From the NCBI RefSeq assembly GCF_004118975.1, contig NZ_CP035376.1:124001-188000 (forward strand): a DNA stretch of 64,000 nt, read 5' to 3'. The notes beneath the pieces were generated by a model. It was not told where the DNA came from, did not search any database, and saw only the letters and a list, made by a program, of their open reading frames with translations. The position numbers and the translations under genes are program-made. Shown piece after piece: positions 26,563-34,700 of this stretch (the first letter of the stretch is position 1; every line of letters starts with the position of its first letter). The stretch is from Luteimonas sp. YGD11-2. Lineage in GTDB: Bacteria; Pseudomonadota; Gammaproteobacteria; Xanthomonadales; Xanthomonadaceae.

Positions 26563-27546
26563 TCAGGCTGCCCGCTTTTGACGGGATGGGCCTGATCGCT
26601 TCGGTGCGCCTAACCGCTCCCCACGTGTCATAGTCGGGGGCATGGGCAATGTCAAGCCGGCATAGAACATAACTTCACTCGTCAGCGGTCGCTCGGTGTG
26701 CGTGGAGTAGTGAAGGGACAACAAAGTTGACTTCATACCCTTGTATATCTTTCGAATTTCAGGGGCGTCGTCATAGGTAATGAGGGTCGGATGGGTGAGA
26801 CCCTTGGCCACGGTCGCTACGTCAATATGGTCGTCGTGCTCATAAAAGTTCCGATAGAGCTGGCTACCTTTGAGGTAGTAGGGCGGATCCAAATAGATCA
26901 GGCTCTTCTTCGGAAGTTTTGGGTCTACCTTGTTCAGAAAATCAATTGCATCCAGCCCATATACTTGGATGTTTTTGCGTTCAGCGGCGATGGCTTGAAT
27001 CCGGGCGATCAAATCGGTGCGGTTATATCTGGCATCGATCTTGTATTTTCCGTCCTGTGCCTTGCCACCAATCACGCCGCCATTCAGTATTCCAGAGCGG
27101 CTGGTTCGATTCAGGAAGAAGGTGGCGAAGGCAATCTCCGATGTGGAGTGTGCCTCCATGTTCGCCAAGACATCCTTGGCGAATGCCCTGGTCTCCATCG
27201 TAGGAGCGCGTGTCTGGATTTCATGAATGAGCGCCTCTGGCTCTTGAATGATGGAGCGCCAGAAAGCGTAAACAACGGGGTCGGCGTCGTTGATTACAAT
27301 GCGCCGAACGTGCTTCCGCAGCAAAAGATACATGGCCACGCCGGCGCCGCCAGCGTAGGGCTCAACATAGCAGCCGCCTTCCAGGTTATTGGCTTTCAGC
27401 AGCGAAGCGATCCACGGGCCAAGACGCCCCTTTCCGCCAGGATAGCGCAACGGACTCACGAACGCGCCGCCTCCGTTGCCCACGGTCGCGCCGGACATCA
27501 CTGCTGTTGGTTTGTTGACTTCACCATTTGTGTCTTCCCTTTTCAT
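26563..27546 (-). CDS. D12-class N6-adenine DNA methyltransferase (Dam-like)
   Basis: A 327-residue SAM-dependent DNA methyltransferase. Family motifs in order: SPLRYPGGKGRLGPWI (31-46), the SAM loop YVEPYAGGAGVAMYLL (60-75), FFLNRTSRSGILNGG (143-157) and the catalytic DPPYY (220-224). The tail is basic. D12 enzymes often methylate adenine in GATC-like sites; the specificity here is unknown. It is the first gene of the passenger operon, with AGGGGC as ribosome site, and may mark self DNA so that the HerA/NurA pair spares it. Regulation of transposition by methylation is an alternative role. Confidence 0.9.
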   Translation of the reverse strand: MKREDTNGEVNKPTAVMSGATVGNGGGAFVSPLRYPGGKGRLGPWIASLLKANNLEGGCYVEPYAGGAGVAMYLLLRKHVRRIVINDADPVVYAFWRSIIQEPEALIHEIQTRAPTMETRAFAKDVLANMEAHSTSEIAFATFFLNRTSRSGILNGGVIGGKAQDGKYKIDARYNRTDLIARIQAIAAERKNIQVYGLDAIDFLNKVDPKLPKKSLIYLDPPYYLKGSQLYRNFYEHDDHIDVATVAKGLTHPTLITYDDAPEIRKIYKGMKSTLLSLHYSTHTERPLTSEVMFYAGLTLPMPPTMTRGERLGAPKRSGPSRQKRAA

Positions 27547-27735
27547 GCTGCCCCTGTATTCCAGCGCTACTCATCGTAGCTCTAATCATCAAAGCAGAAA
27601 ATCCGATTTGCGCAATACCAAAAAGCGCCGAAAGTATGCATAAATACACATAATCAACCTGCGGTTATTGCCTGACCTTTCCAAAATCAGAAAACGCAAT
27701 AGAGTCAATGGAAATCCATATCCTTTACTTCTCTT

Positions 27736-27915
27736 ATGCGTGTCCCTAGAAATTGTCCATACGAAGACTGCCGATACCACCAAAACGTGCCCCGCCATCC
27801 GTTCTACATCAAGAGGGGGAAACGGGCCAACAAAGGGGCGAAGCCGACAAGGCGCTACTTCTGTCTGGGCTGCGATAGATGGTTCAAGTCCACATACCCC
27901 AAGAAAGCGAACTAA
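27736..27915 (+). CDS. Small zinc-ribbon protein of the transposon (59 residues)
   Basis: A 59-codon frame starting ATG CGT GTC CCT and ending GCG AAC TAA. The product is basic and has two paired cysteines: NCPYEDCRYH (Cys7, Cys12) and RRYFCLGCDRWFKSTYP (Cys43, Cys46). The RY-x-C-x2-C-x3-(W/F) part resembles the zinc ribbons of IS1 InsA and of IS1595 transposases, so it may bind the element's ends or its promoters. It is divergent from the methyltransferase operon (189 bases) and convergent with the transposase (66 bases). No clear ribosome site is seen, and the frame could also be a decayed transposase fragment. Confidence 0.6.
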   Translation: MRVPRNCPYEDCRYHQNVPRHPFYIKRGKRANKGAKPTRRYFCLGCDRWFKSTYPKKAN

Positions 27916-27981
27916 CCGAAAGCCGGAAAGCTGGGCCAGCTTACATAGGGCTTGTAAAGACCCAATAGCCGGAGGCCGCCA

Positions 27982-28947
27982 TCATGGTTGCGCGTCCCCC
28001 AATGCCCCCGTCAGGAACTTCCTCGGCGTAGGCTTGGTGTTGGGCACATCCAGGTAGCGATGCCAACCCAGGTAGTTCGGTAGATTCTTGGTGGCCACCC
28101 CTCGGAACCGGAACATCCAACCCTTCAAGCGGCTATCGTAAGCGTTGACGTTCTGGATGTGGTAGACCTCGCCCTTGCGCTTCTTCTTGGGGTTGGCAGG
28201 CACGCAGCGCAGTTCAATCTCCATGGCCTTGGCAAGCGTGCGATACGCGCTAGCGTTGTCGGAGCAGAGCACTACATCCATAGCCAGGGCGGGCACCAAC
28301 GCCTTGCCAATGTCGCGGGCAGTGCGCGAGGGGAGCACCTTGGTCAGAGTCTTGCCGGTGGAGCGGTCGCGAGCAACCAGCACCGGGATTTGCTCACGCG
28401 ACAGACCACGCTGGCTGGCGGGTTCGCCACGGCGCTTGGCCGGACGGGGCATGTCCTTCTTACGGCCCTTGAAACTTTCCTTGAAGAAGGTTTCGTCGGC
28501 TTCCACGATCCCGGACAACTCGGTCGGGTTCATCTGGCTCATGACCTCAAGGAACCGATGGCGCCAGCGGAAGGCAGTGGGAACACTCACGCCCAAAGCC
28601 TTGGCGGTTTTCCGCACCGTCATGCCTGCCACCATGTATTTCGCATTGGCGATGTGCTTCTCGCCATGGCGCAGGCCAGCCAACGGTGTGCCGGTGATTG
28701 GGGAAAAGGTCTTGGCGCAATCGTGGCAACGAAAACGCTGGTTGCCCTTGTAGCGTCCCCACTTCTGGAAAGAGACGCTACCGCAGTGTGGGCAGCCCTT
28801 GATGTTTTCCGCACGCTTTTGAAGGACAACGGAGCCTTCAACCTGGCTTTCCCGCGCCTTCAATGCCTGCTTCAACTTCGAGCACTCTTCCGCCGTCAGG
28901 TTGCCAATGGCGGGAAGGATCTTTTCGACCCGAGACTTCTTCGGCAT
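27982..28947 (-). CDS. IS1595-family (ISXO2-like) transposase
   Basis: A 321-residue transposase. A zinc ribbon at residues 51-78 (GCPHCGSVSFQKWGRY...RFRCHDCAKTF) is followed by a helix-turn-helix (MTVRKTAKALGVSVPTAFRWRHRFLE) and the ISXO2-like catalytic core: Asp151 in GIVEADETFF, Asp230 in VLCSDNASAY, and Asn268 in HIQNVNAYDSRLKGW, where many relatives have Glu. The basic stretch NPKKKRKGEV precedes this last motif. I chose ATG 28947, preceded by GGGAAAAGG, over a TTG 45 bases upstream. Intact, so the element may still move. Confidence 0.92.
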   Translation of the reverse strand: MPKKSRVEKILPAIGNLTAEECSKLKQALKARESQVEGSVVLQKRAENIKGCPHCGSVSFQKWGRYKGNQRFRCHDCAKTFSPITGTPLAGLRHGEKHIANAKYMVAGMTVRKTAKALGVSVPTAFRWRHRFLEVMSQMNPTELSGIVEADETFFKESFKGRKKDMPRPAKRRGEPASQRGLSREQIPVLVARDRSTGKTLTKVLPSRTARDIGKALVPALAMDVVLCSDNASAYRTLAKAMEIELRCVPANPKKKRKGEVYHIQNVNAYDSRLKGWMFRFRGVATKNLPNYLGWHRYLDVPNTKPTPRKFLTGALGDAQP

Positions 28948-29000
28948 TTGCCTTTTCCCAGCCTGCAAAAAGGGCAGGTTGAAAGTCTTCAAGCCGGGTC

Positions 29001-29028
29001 ATAACCAACACTGAACGCTAACAGAGCC
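29001..29028. repeat. Right terminal inverted repeat of the transposon
   Basis: Read inward from the outer end it starts GGCTCTGTTAGCGTTCAGTG; 26 of 28 bases match the left end. Confidence 0.93.
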
Positions 29029-29036
29029 AAAGAAAA
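29029..29036. repeat. Target-site duplication, right copy (AAAGAAAA)
   Basis: Exact copy of 22980-22987. On the minus strand it reads TTTTCTTT and is the T-tract of the terminator at 29037-29056. Confidence 0.93.
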
Positions 29037-29056
29037 TGCCACCCGCGAGGGTGGCA
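29029..29056 (-). terminator. Rho-independent terminator hit by the transposon
   Basis: TGCCACCC-TCGC-GGGTGGCA (minus strand) followed by TTTTCTTT, 37 bases after the stop of the small lipoprotein gene. The transposon inserted exactly in the T-tract, which was then duplicated, so the hairpin and its tail are still together and the terminator is probably still functional. Confidence 0.85.
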
Positions 29057-29092
29057 AGTCGTCGACCTTGGAGAGAGAGATGACGGCGTGCG

Positions 29093-29407
29093 TCAGCGGG
29101 TCGGCGGTTGTTCGGGATCCTCGGGCGGGATCTGTTCGTCGGTGGGATCGAGCGGCGGCGGGTCGGTGACCGGATTCCCCGTCGGCGGAAGATCCGTGGT
29201 CTGGCTGGGTCGCGAGGTGCCATCGATCGGATCGGCGACCGGCGGCGTGCCGTAGGGCCCGGTGGTGTTGTCGGCGGGCGGCGTCGGCTCGGTCGCCGCG
29301 GCATTGGTCGCCGGGGGAACCACATCGTTGTTGTTGGTGTTCGACGGGCTGCAGGCCGCAAGCCCGAGAGCCAGCAGCGGCAGGAGTGCGGACGTCGGAT
29401 TGCGCAT
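29093..29407 (-). CDS. Small proline-rich lipoprotein
   Basis: A 104-residue protein. MRNPTSALLPLLALGLAAC is a lipoprotein signal with lipobox GLAAC; the mature part (SPSNTNNNDVVPPATNAAATEP...) is Pro/Asp/Thr-rich, has no predicted fold and ends in EDPEQPPTR. Probably a flexible outer-membrane lipoprotein; function unknown. It follows the I78 inhibitor gene on the same strand by 88 bases and ends in the terminator that received the transposon. Confidence 0.72.
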   Translation of the reverse strand: MRNPTSALLPLLALGLAACSPSNTNNNDVVPPATNAAATEPTPPADNTTGPYGTPPVADPIDGTSRPSQTTDLPPTGNPVTDPPPLDPTDEQIPPEDPEQPPTR

Positions 29408-29495
29408 GCATGGACCCTCGCGGTCGGGGATGCCAGCGTCCCGCAGCAGGTGTGTCGCCGGCGTCATGGAAGTGCTAACGAAACGCGAAGGCAGC

Positions 29496-29810
29496 TCAAC
29501 CGCAATCGATCGAGGCCACGATGTTGCTCTCGTCGACGCGCAGGTTGAGGCGGCCCTCAAGGTATTCGAGGGTGACCATCTGGTCGGGTTTCAGCGTGCG
29601 CGCGGTGTTGGCGCCGGCGGCTGCGCGCGCACGCTCCACCAGTTCGGTGGTGGCCGCCTGGCCGACGAAGGACTGCGCACGCGTGGCATCGCAGCGTTCG
29701 GTCACGGTGGGCGTGGCGGGATCGGCGGCGGCCGTGTCGCGCGGGCTTGCGCAGGCGGTCAGTGCGAGCAGGGCGGCGGTGCAGGCCAGGGCCGAGAGCG
29801 AACGGGTCAT
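29496..29810 (-). CDS. I78 family peptidase inhibitor, lipoprotein
   Basis: A 104-residue exported protein. Lipoprotein signal MTRSLSALACTAALLALTAC at the start. The rest fits the I78/potato-inhibitor-like family: CDATRAQSFVGQ, then a helix ELVERARAAAGANTARTL, then MVTLEYLEGRLNLRVDESNIVASIDCG with the closing Cys that would pair with the first. Likely protects the cell from serine proteases in the periplasm. Divergent from the topoisomerase gene. Confidence 0.87.
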   Translation of the reverse strand: MTRSLSALACTAALLALTACASPRDTAAADPATPTVTERCDATRAQSFVGQAATTELVERARAAAGANTARTLKPDQMVTLEYLEGRLNLRVDESNIVASIDCG

Positions 29811-29921
29811 GGGGAGATCTCCGGAGCGGGCATACAGGCTGCAGGCGCCGGTGTTGCGATCGGGTCAATGCCGCGCCGCATTTGCCGTGGCGTTGACGCG
29901 CTTCTGCAGAAGCTGCCGCGC

Positions 29922-31097
29922 ATGAGTGCCTCCTCCCCCGCGGCGGCAGCGCCGACTGCCGACCCCGTGCGCGACGCCCGCCAGGCCGGCCTGGTGTACG
30001 TCAGCGATACCCAGCCCGGCATCATCCGCGTGCGCAGCGGCAAGGGGTTCTGCTATCGCCTGCCCGACGGCAGCGTGCTGCGTGACCGCGACGAGATGGC
30101 GCGCATCCGTGCATTGGCGATCCCACCCGCCTATACCGACGTGTGGATCTGCACCGATCCGCGCGGGCACCTGCAGGCCACCGGCCGTGATGCGCGCCGG
30201 CGCAAGCAGTACCGCTATCACCCGCAGTGGGCGGAGACCCGTGGCATCGGCAAGTTCGGCCGGGTCATCGCCTTCGGCCGCGCGCTGCCACGCCTGCGCC
30301 GGCGGTTGCGGCGCGACCTGCGCCAGCCGGGGTTCCCGCGCGACAAGGTGCTGGCGGTGGTCGTGTCGCTGATGGCGGAGACGCTGGTGCGGGTCGGCAA
30401 CGCCTGTTACGCCAGCAGCAACCGTTCGTACGGTCTGACCACGCTGCGCAACCGCCATATCGATTTCCTGCGTGGTGGCCGCGCGCGGCTGCGCTTCCGC
30501 GGCAAGGGTGGGCTCGACCACGATCTCGAGATCGACGACGCCCAGCTGGTGAAGCTGGTGCGCGCCTGCCAGGAGCTGCCGGGGCAGGCGCTGTTCCAGT
30601 ACCACGACGACGACGGCACGCTGCAGCCGGTGGACTCCAGCGACGTCAACGCCTACCTGCGCGAGGCCACCGGCGAACACTTCACCGCCAAGGACTTCCG
30701 CACCTGGGGCGCGACGCTCGAAGCGTTCCGCATCCTCGCCACCACGCCGCTGCCGCCGCCGTCGCGTACCGGCGTGCCCAGCGAACGCGCGCTGGCGCAG
30801 GTGAAGAAGGCCGTGGTCGCCGAGGTGGCGTCGGTGCTGTGCAACACGCCGTCGGTGTGCCGCAAGGCCTATATCGACCCGCGGGTGTTCGCCGGCTGGG
30901 AAGACGGCAGCCTCGCCCGGGCCGCCGCCGGCGCGCGCGGCGAACGCCAGTGGGAACTGGCGGCGCTGAAATTCCTCGCCGGTTGCGATCGTGCGCGTGC
31001 CAGTGCTGCGCGCAAGCAGGCAAAGGTGGCCGCGAAGACCTCGACGCGCCCGCGCCAGCGCAAACGCGAGGCGTCGGCGCGCGCGCAGCGCGCGTGA
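29922..31097 (+). CDS. DNA topoisomerase IB
   Basis: A 391-residue bacterial (poxvirus-like) type IB topoisomerase that relaxes supercoils through a 3'-phosphotyrosine. Features: AGLVYVSDTQPGIIRVRSGKGF at the N-terminus, IPPAYTDVWICTDPRGHLQATGRDARRRKQYRYHPQW, the conserved LVRVGNACYASSNRSYGLTTLRNRHI and RFRGKGGLDHDLEI, DFRTWGAT, and the nucleophile Tyr317 in SVCRKAYIDPRV. The tail is Lys/Arg-rich. The start at 29922 is followed by a short disordered region; the frame runs further upstream without family similarity. Confidence 0.93.
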   Translation: MSASSPAAAAPTADPVRDARQAGLVYVSDTQPGIIRVRSGKGFCYRLPDGSVLRDRDEMARIRALAIPPAYTDVWICTDPRGHLQATGRDARRRKQYRYHPQWAETRGIGKFGRVIAFGRALPRLRRRLRRDLRQPGFPRDKVLAVVVSLMAETLVRVGNACYASSNRSYGLTTLRNRHIDFLRGGRARLRFRGKGGLDHDLEIDDAQLVKLVRACQELPGQALFQYHDDDGTLQPVDSSDVNAYLREATGEHFTAKDFRTWGATLEAFRILATTPLPPPSRTGVPSERALAQVKKAVVAEVASVLCNTPSVCRKAYIDPRVFAGWEDGSLARAAAGARGERQWELAALKFLAGCDRARASAARKQAKVAAKTSTRPRQRKREASARAQRA

Positions 31098-31101
31098 CGC
31101 A

Positions 31102-31644
31102 CTACAGCCAGCGCCGCACCCGTGCCCGGTAATCGAGATAGGCCTGCCCGAACAGTGCGTGCATGCGCGACTCCTCGAAGGGAATCATCACCCGCTCGAG
31201 CTGCAGCAGCGGCAATGCCATGAGCGGCAGCGCCCAGGGCGCACGCAGGTACATGGCCAGGCCGACATAGGCGGCAACCAGGCTCACGTACATCGGGTTG
31301 CGGCTGTAGCGGTACGGACCATGCACGACCAGCCGCGAGGCCGCGCCCGAGGGCAGGATGGTGGTGCGCTCGCGTGCGAACAGGCCGAGGCTTGCCAGCG
31401 ACAGCAGCAGCCCGGCCGTGGCGAGCAGGCCGCCCGCGGTCTGCAGCGCGGGCACCCACCGGCCGTCGTACACCGGCAGTGCCAGCAGCTGCTGCAGCAG
31501 CAGGCCACCACCGAGGCAGCCCGCGAATGTCAGCGGTGCCGGGAATGTCGCCAACCATGGTGCGCGTGTGCCGCTGCGCCCGCCCTGCGTGCCTGCCTCG
31601 ACCGCATGCAGGCCGGTCATGGCCTGCGCGTCCGCCTCGTTCAT
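31102..31644 (-). CDS. Isoprenylcysteine carboxyl methyltransferase-like membrane protein
   Basis: A 180-residue integral membrane protein with four to five hydrophobic segments. The C-terminal signature HGPYRYSRNPMYVSLVAAYVGLAM and PFEESRMHALFGQAYLDYRARVRRWL is characteristic of the ICMT/phospholipid methyltransferase superfamily, where the HGxYxxxRNPxY and E-E-x2-L..F...Y..Y residues bind SAM. Acceptor unknown. It ends four bases from the topoisomerase stop on the other strand. Confidence 0.87.
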   Translation of the reverse strand: MNEADAQAMTGLHAVEAGTQGGRSGTRAPWLATFPAPLTFAGCLGGGLLLQQLLALPVYDGRWVPALQTAGGLLATAGLLLSLASLGLFARERTTILPSGAASRLVVHGPYRYSRNPMYVSLVAAYVGLAMYLRAPWALPLMALPLLQLERVMIPFEESRMHALFGQAYLDYRARVRRWL

Positions 31645-31719
31645 CGTGTTCCCCCTTGCGCTGCGCGCGTCGTCCTGACGGCCGGTGCGCCCGCTCCCCG
31701 CGGGCGTGCCGGTGGCGGC

Positions 31720-34700
31720 TCAGGCCGCCTGTATCTGCACCACCCGCAGCGGGTTGTCCCACTCGCGAAGCAGCTCGGCTTCGCGCGTCTTCGCCGCATG
31801 CAGGTGCGCGTGCTTGACGTGGCCGAAGCCGCGGATGTGTTCCGGAATGCTGGCGATCTCCGCGGCGAGGTCGACGTTGCCACCGTCGAGCTTCTCCAGC
31901 AGCCCGCCGACGGTGCGCTCGTAGTCGGCGATGAGCTGGCGCTCCATCTTCCGCTCCGCGGTATAGCCGAACACGTCCAGCGGCGTGCCGCGCAGGCCGC
32001 GCAGCTTGGCCAGCACCCCGAAGGCCTTGAACACCCACGGGCCGTACTCGCGCTTCTGCAGCTCGCCCCTGTCGTTCTTCTTCGCCAGCAGCGGCGGGGC
32101 GAGGTGGAAGTGCAGCGTGTAATCACCCTCGAACTGCTGCTCGAGCCGGCGGCGGAACTCACCACTGGTGTACAGGCGTGCGACCTCGTACTCGTCCTTG
32201 TAGGCCATCAGCTTGAACAGCGAACGTGCGACCGCTTCGGTGAGGTCGGTGGAGCCGGGTGCCTTCGCCGCTTCGGCCTTGCGCACGCGGGCCACGAATT
32301 CGGCATAGCGGCGCGCGTACTTCGCGTTCTGGTAGTCGGTAAGGAAGGCGGTGCGGCGACTGACGAGTTCGTCGAGCGAACGCGACAGGCGCAGGTCGTC
32401 GAGGGGGAGGAAGGTGACGGCGTCGGCGTTTGCCCTCACCCCACCGTCGGCGTCGCCGAAGGTCCCCCCCTCTCCCGTTGTACGGGAGAGGGACGCGTGC
32501 GCGCGGCCTGCGGCCGCGGGCGTCTTTTCGGGCAGATGCCGCAGGTCGTCCTCGTCGCGTGCCGGCTTCGGAGCCGCGGTGGCACCTGCCTCGGTGCTTT
32601 CCCACTCGCCCGGCGGCAGTGCTTGGAGGGCGTGCGGGGTGTTCTCGGCCACGGTGCGCGCGGTGGTTTCCAGCCCGGCGGCCTCGCGCACGGCGTCCGG
32701 ATCGACCGCCGCCAGCCGGCCCCATGCGAACGCGGTCTTGTTCATCTCCACCGCGGCGCCGTTGAGCTCGATCGCACGCGCGATCGACTCGAACGACAGC
32801 GGCACCCAGCCGCGCTGCCAGGCGTAGCCGAGCATGAAGAGGTTGGCGGCGATCGCATCGCCCATCAGTGCGGTGGCCAGCTGGGTCGCATCGACCACGT
32901 TGAGCGCACCGGCCTGCGCGGCCTCGCCACCGAGTGCGGTGCGTACCGCGCTGATGATGTCGGCGGCCGGGAACTCCATGTCCGGGCGGGTGGTGAAGCT
33001 GCCGGGCATCGCCTCGTAGCTGTTGAGCACCACGTGGCTGCGGCCCTCGCGGATCTTCGACAACGCCCAGTAGTCGTTGACCACCACCATGTCGCAGCCC
33101 AGCACCAGGTCGGCCTCGCCGGCGGCGATGCGCACCGCGTGGATGTCGGCCGGAGTCTTCGCGAAACGGATATGGGTGGTGACGGCGCCGCCCTTCTGCG
33201 CGAGGCCGGTCTGGTCGAGCACGGTCGAGCCACGCCCTTCGAGGTGCCCCGCCATGCCCAGCAGCGCGCCGATGGTGACCACGCCGGTGCCGCCGACGCC
33301 GGTGATCAGGATGTTCCACGGCTGCGACAGGTCGCTTGCGAACACCGGCTGCGGCAGGCTGGCCAGGCGTTCGGCGGCGTTGACCTTGCGGCCCTTGCGC
33401 GGCTTGCCGCCATGCACGGTGACGAAGCTCGGGCAGAAGCCCTCCACGCAGCTGTAGTCCTTGTTGCAGTTGGACTGGTCGATCGCGCGCTTGCGGCCGA
33501 ACTCGGTCTCCTGCGGCAGCACCGAGACGCAGAACGATTTCTTGCCGCAGTCACCGCAGCCTTCGCAGACCAGGGTGTTCACGAACACGCGCTTGGCCGG
33601 GTCCGGCAGCTTGCCGCGCTTGCGGCGGCGGCGCTTCTCGGTGGCGCAGGTCTGGTCGTAGATCAGGATCGACACGCCCTTGACCTCGCGCAGGCGCGTC
33701 TGCACCGCGTCGAGCTCCTTGCGGTCGTGGAACTCGACGCCTGCGGGGAAGATCGACGGATCCGACCACTTGGCGATGTCGTCGCTCAGCAGCACGATCG
33801 TCTGCACGCCCTCGGCGCGCATCTGGTGGGCGATGTCGGGCACGGTGAGGGTGCCGTCGACCGGCTGGCCGCCGGTCATCGCCACCGCGTCGTTGTAGAG
33901 GATCTTGTAGGTGATGTTGACCTTGGCCGCGATCGCCTGGCGGATCGCCAGCGAGCCGGAGTGGAAGTAGGTGCCGTCGCCCAGGTTCTGGAAGATGTGC
34001 GGCGTGTCGGTGAAGGCCGCCTGGCCCGCCCAGGTGACGCCTTCGCCACCCATGTGGGTGAAGGTGTCGGTGGCGCGATCCATCCACGTGACCATGTAGT
34101 GGCAGCCGATGCCGGCCTGCGCGCGCGAGCCTTCCGGCACCCTGGTCGAGGTGTTGTGCGGGCAGCCCGAGCAGTAGTGCGGCACGCGGGGGAACTGCGC
34201 ACGCGGCAGGGCCAGCGCGCTTTCCTTCTGCTCCATCCAGGCAAGCGTCTGGCGGATGTGCTCGGAATCATGGAAGCGCTGGATGCGCCTCGCGATCACG
34301 CCGGCGATGGTCGCCGGGGTGAGTTCGCCGGTCGACGGCAGGATCCAGTGGCCGTCCTCGTCGTACTTGCCGACGATCGACGGGCGCCTGCCCTCGAAGT
34401 TGTAGAACATTTCCTTCATCTGGCTTTCGATGAAGGACAGCTTCTCCTCGACCACGAGGATGTCCTCGAGCCCGCGTGCAAACGCGCGGATGCCCACCGG
34501 TTCCAGCGGCCAGGTCATGCCGACCTTGTAGACGCGGATGCCGAGCTCGGCGCAGGCGCGCGCATCGAGCCCCAGGTATTCCAGCGCCTGCAGCACGTCG
34601 AGGTAGCTCTTGCCGGTGGTGACGATGCCCAGCCGCGCATTCGCCGAATCGATCACCACGCGGTCGATGCGGTTGGCGCGTGCGAACGCCTGCGCGGCCT

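Larger units (their letters stand above)
22988..29028. mobile_element. IS1595-family transposon carrying methylase-HerA-NurA passenger operon
   Basis: A complete 6,041-bp element. Both ends begin GGCTCTGTTAGCGTT; the 28-bp terminal repeats differ at two positions. Exact 8-bp duplications flank it. Inside, from right to left: an IS1595-type transposase (27982-28947, minus), a small zinc-ribbon gene (27736-27915, plus), and a minus-strand operon of a D12 adenine methyltransferase, HerA-type ATPase and NurA-like nuclease ending in a strong terminator next to the left end. Base composition is visibly more AT-rich than the host chromosome, so the element is a recent arrival. IS1595 members with passenger genes are documented; this set of passengers suggests a mobile defence unit. 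Confidence 0.95.

Noticed and set aside
26563..27546. Methyltransferase as part of a classical type II restriction-modification pair
   Set aside because: No small restriction endonuclease gene is adjacent; the neighbours in the operon are a HerA-type ATPase and a NurA-like protein, so a simple type II label would mislead.
27668..28057. A 129-codon plus-strand frame overlapping the small zinc-ribbon gene and the transposase end
   Set aside because: It is in another frame from the cysteine-containing peptide, overlaps the end of the transposase antisense, and shows no motif.
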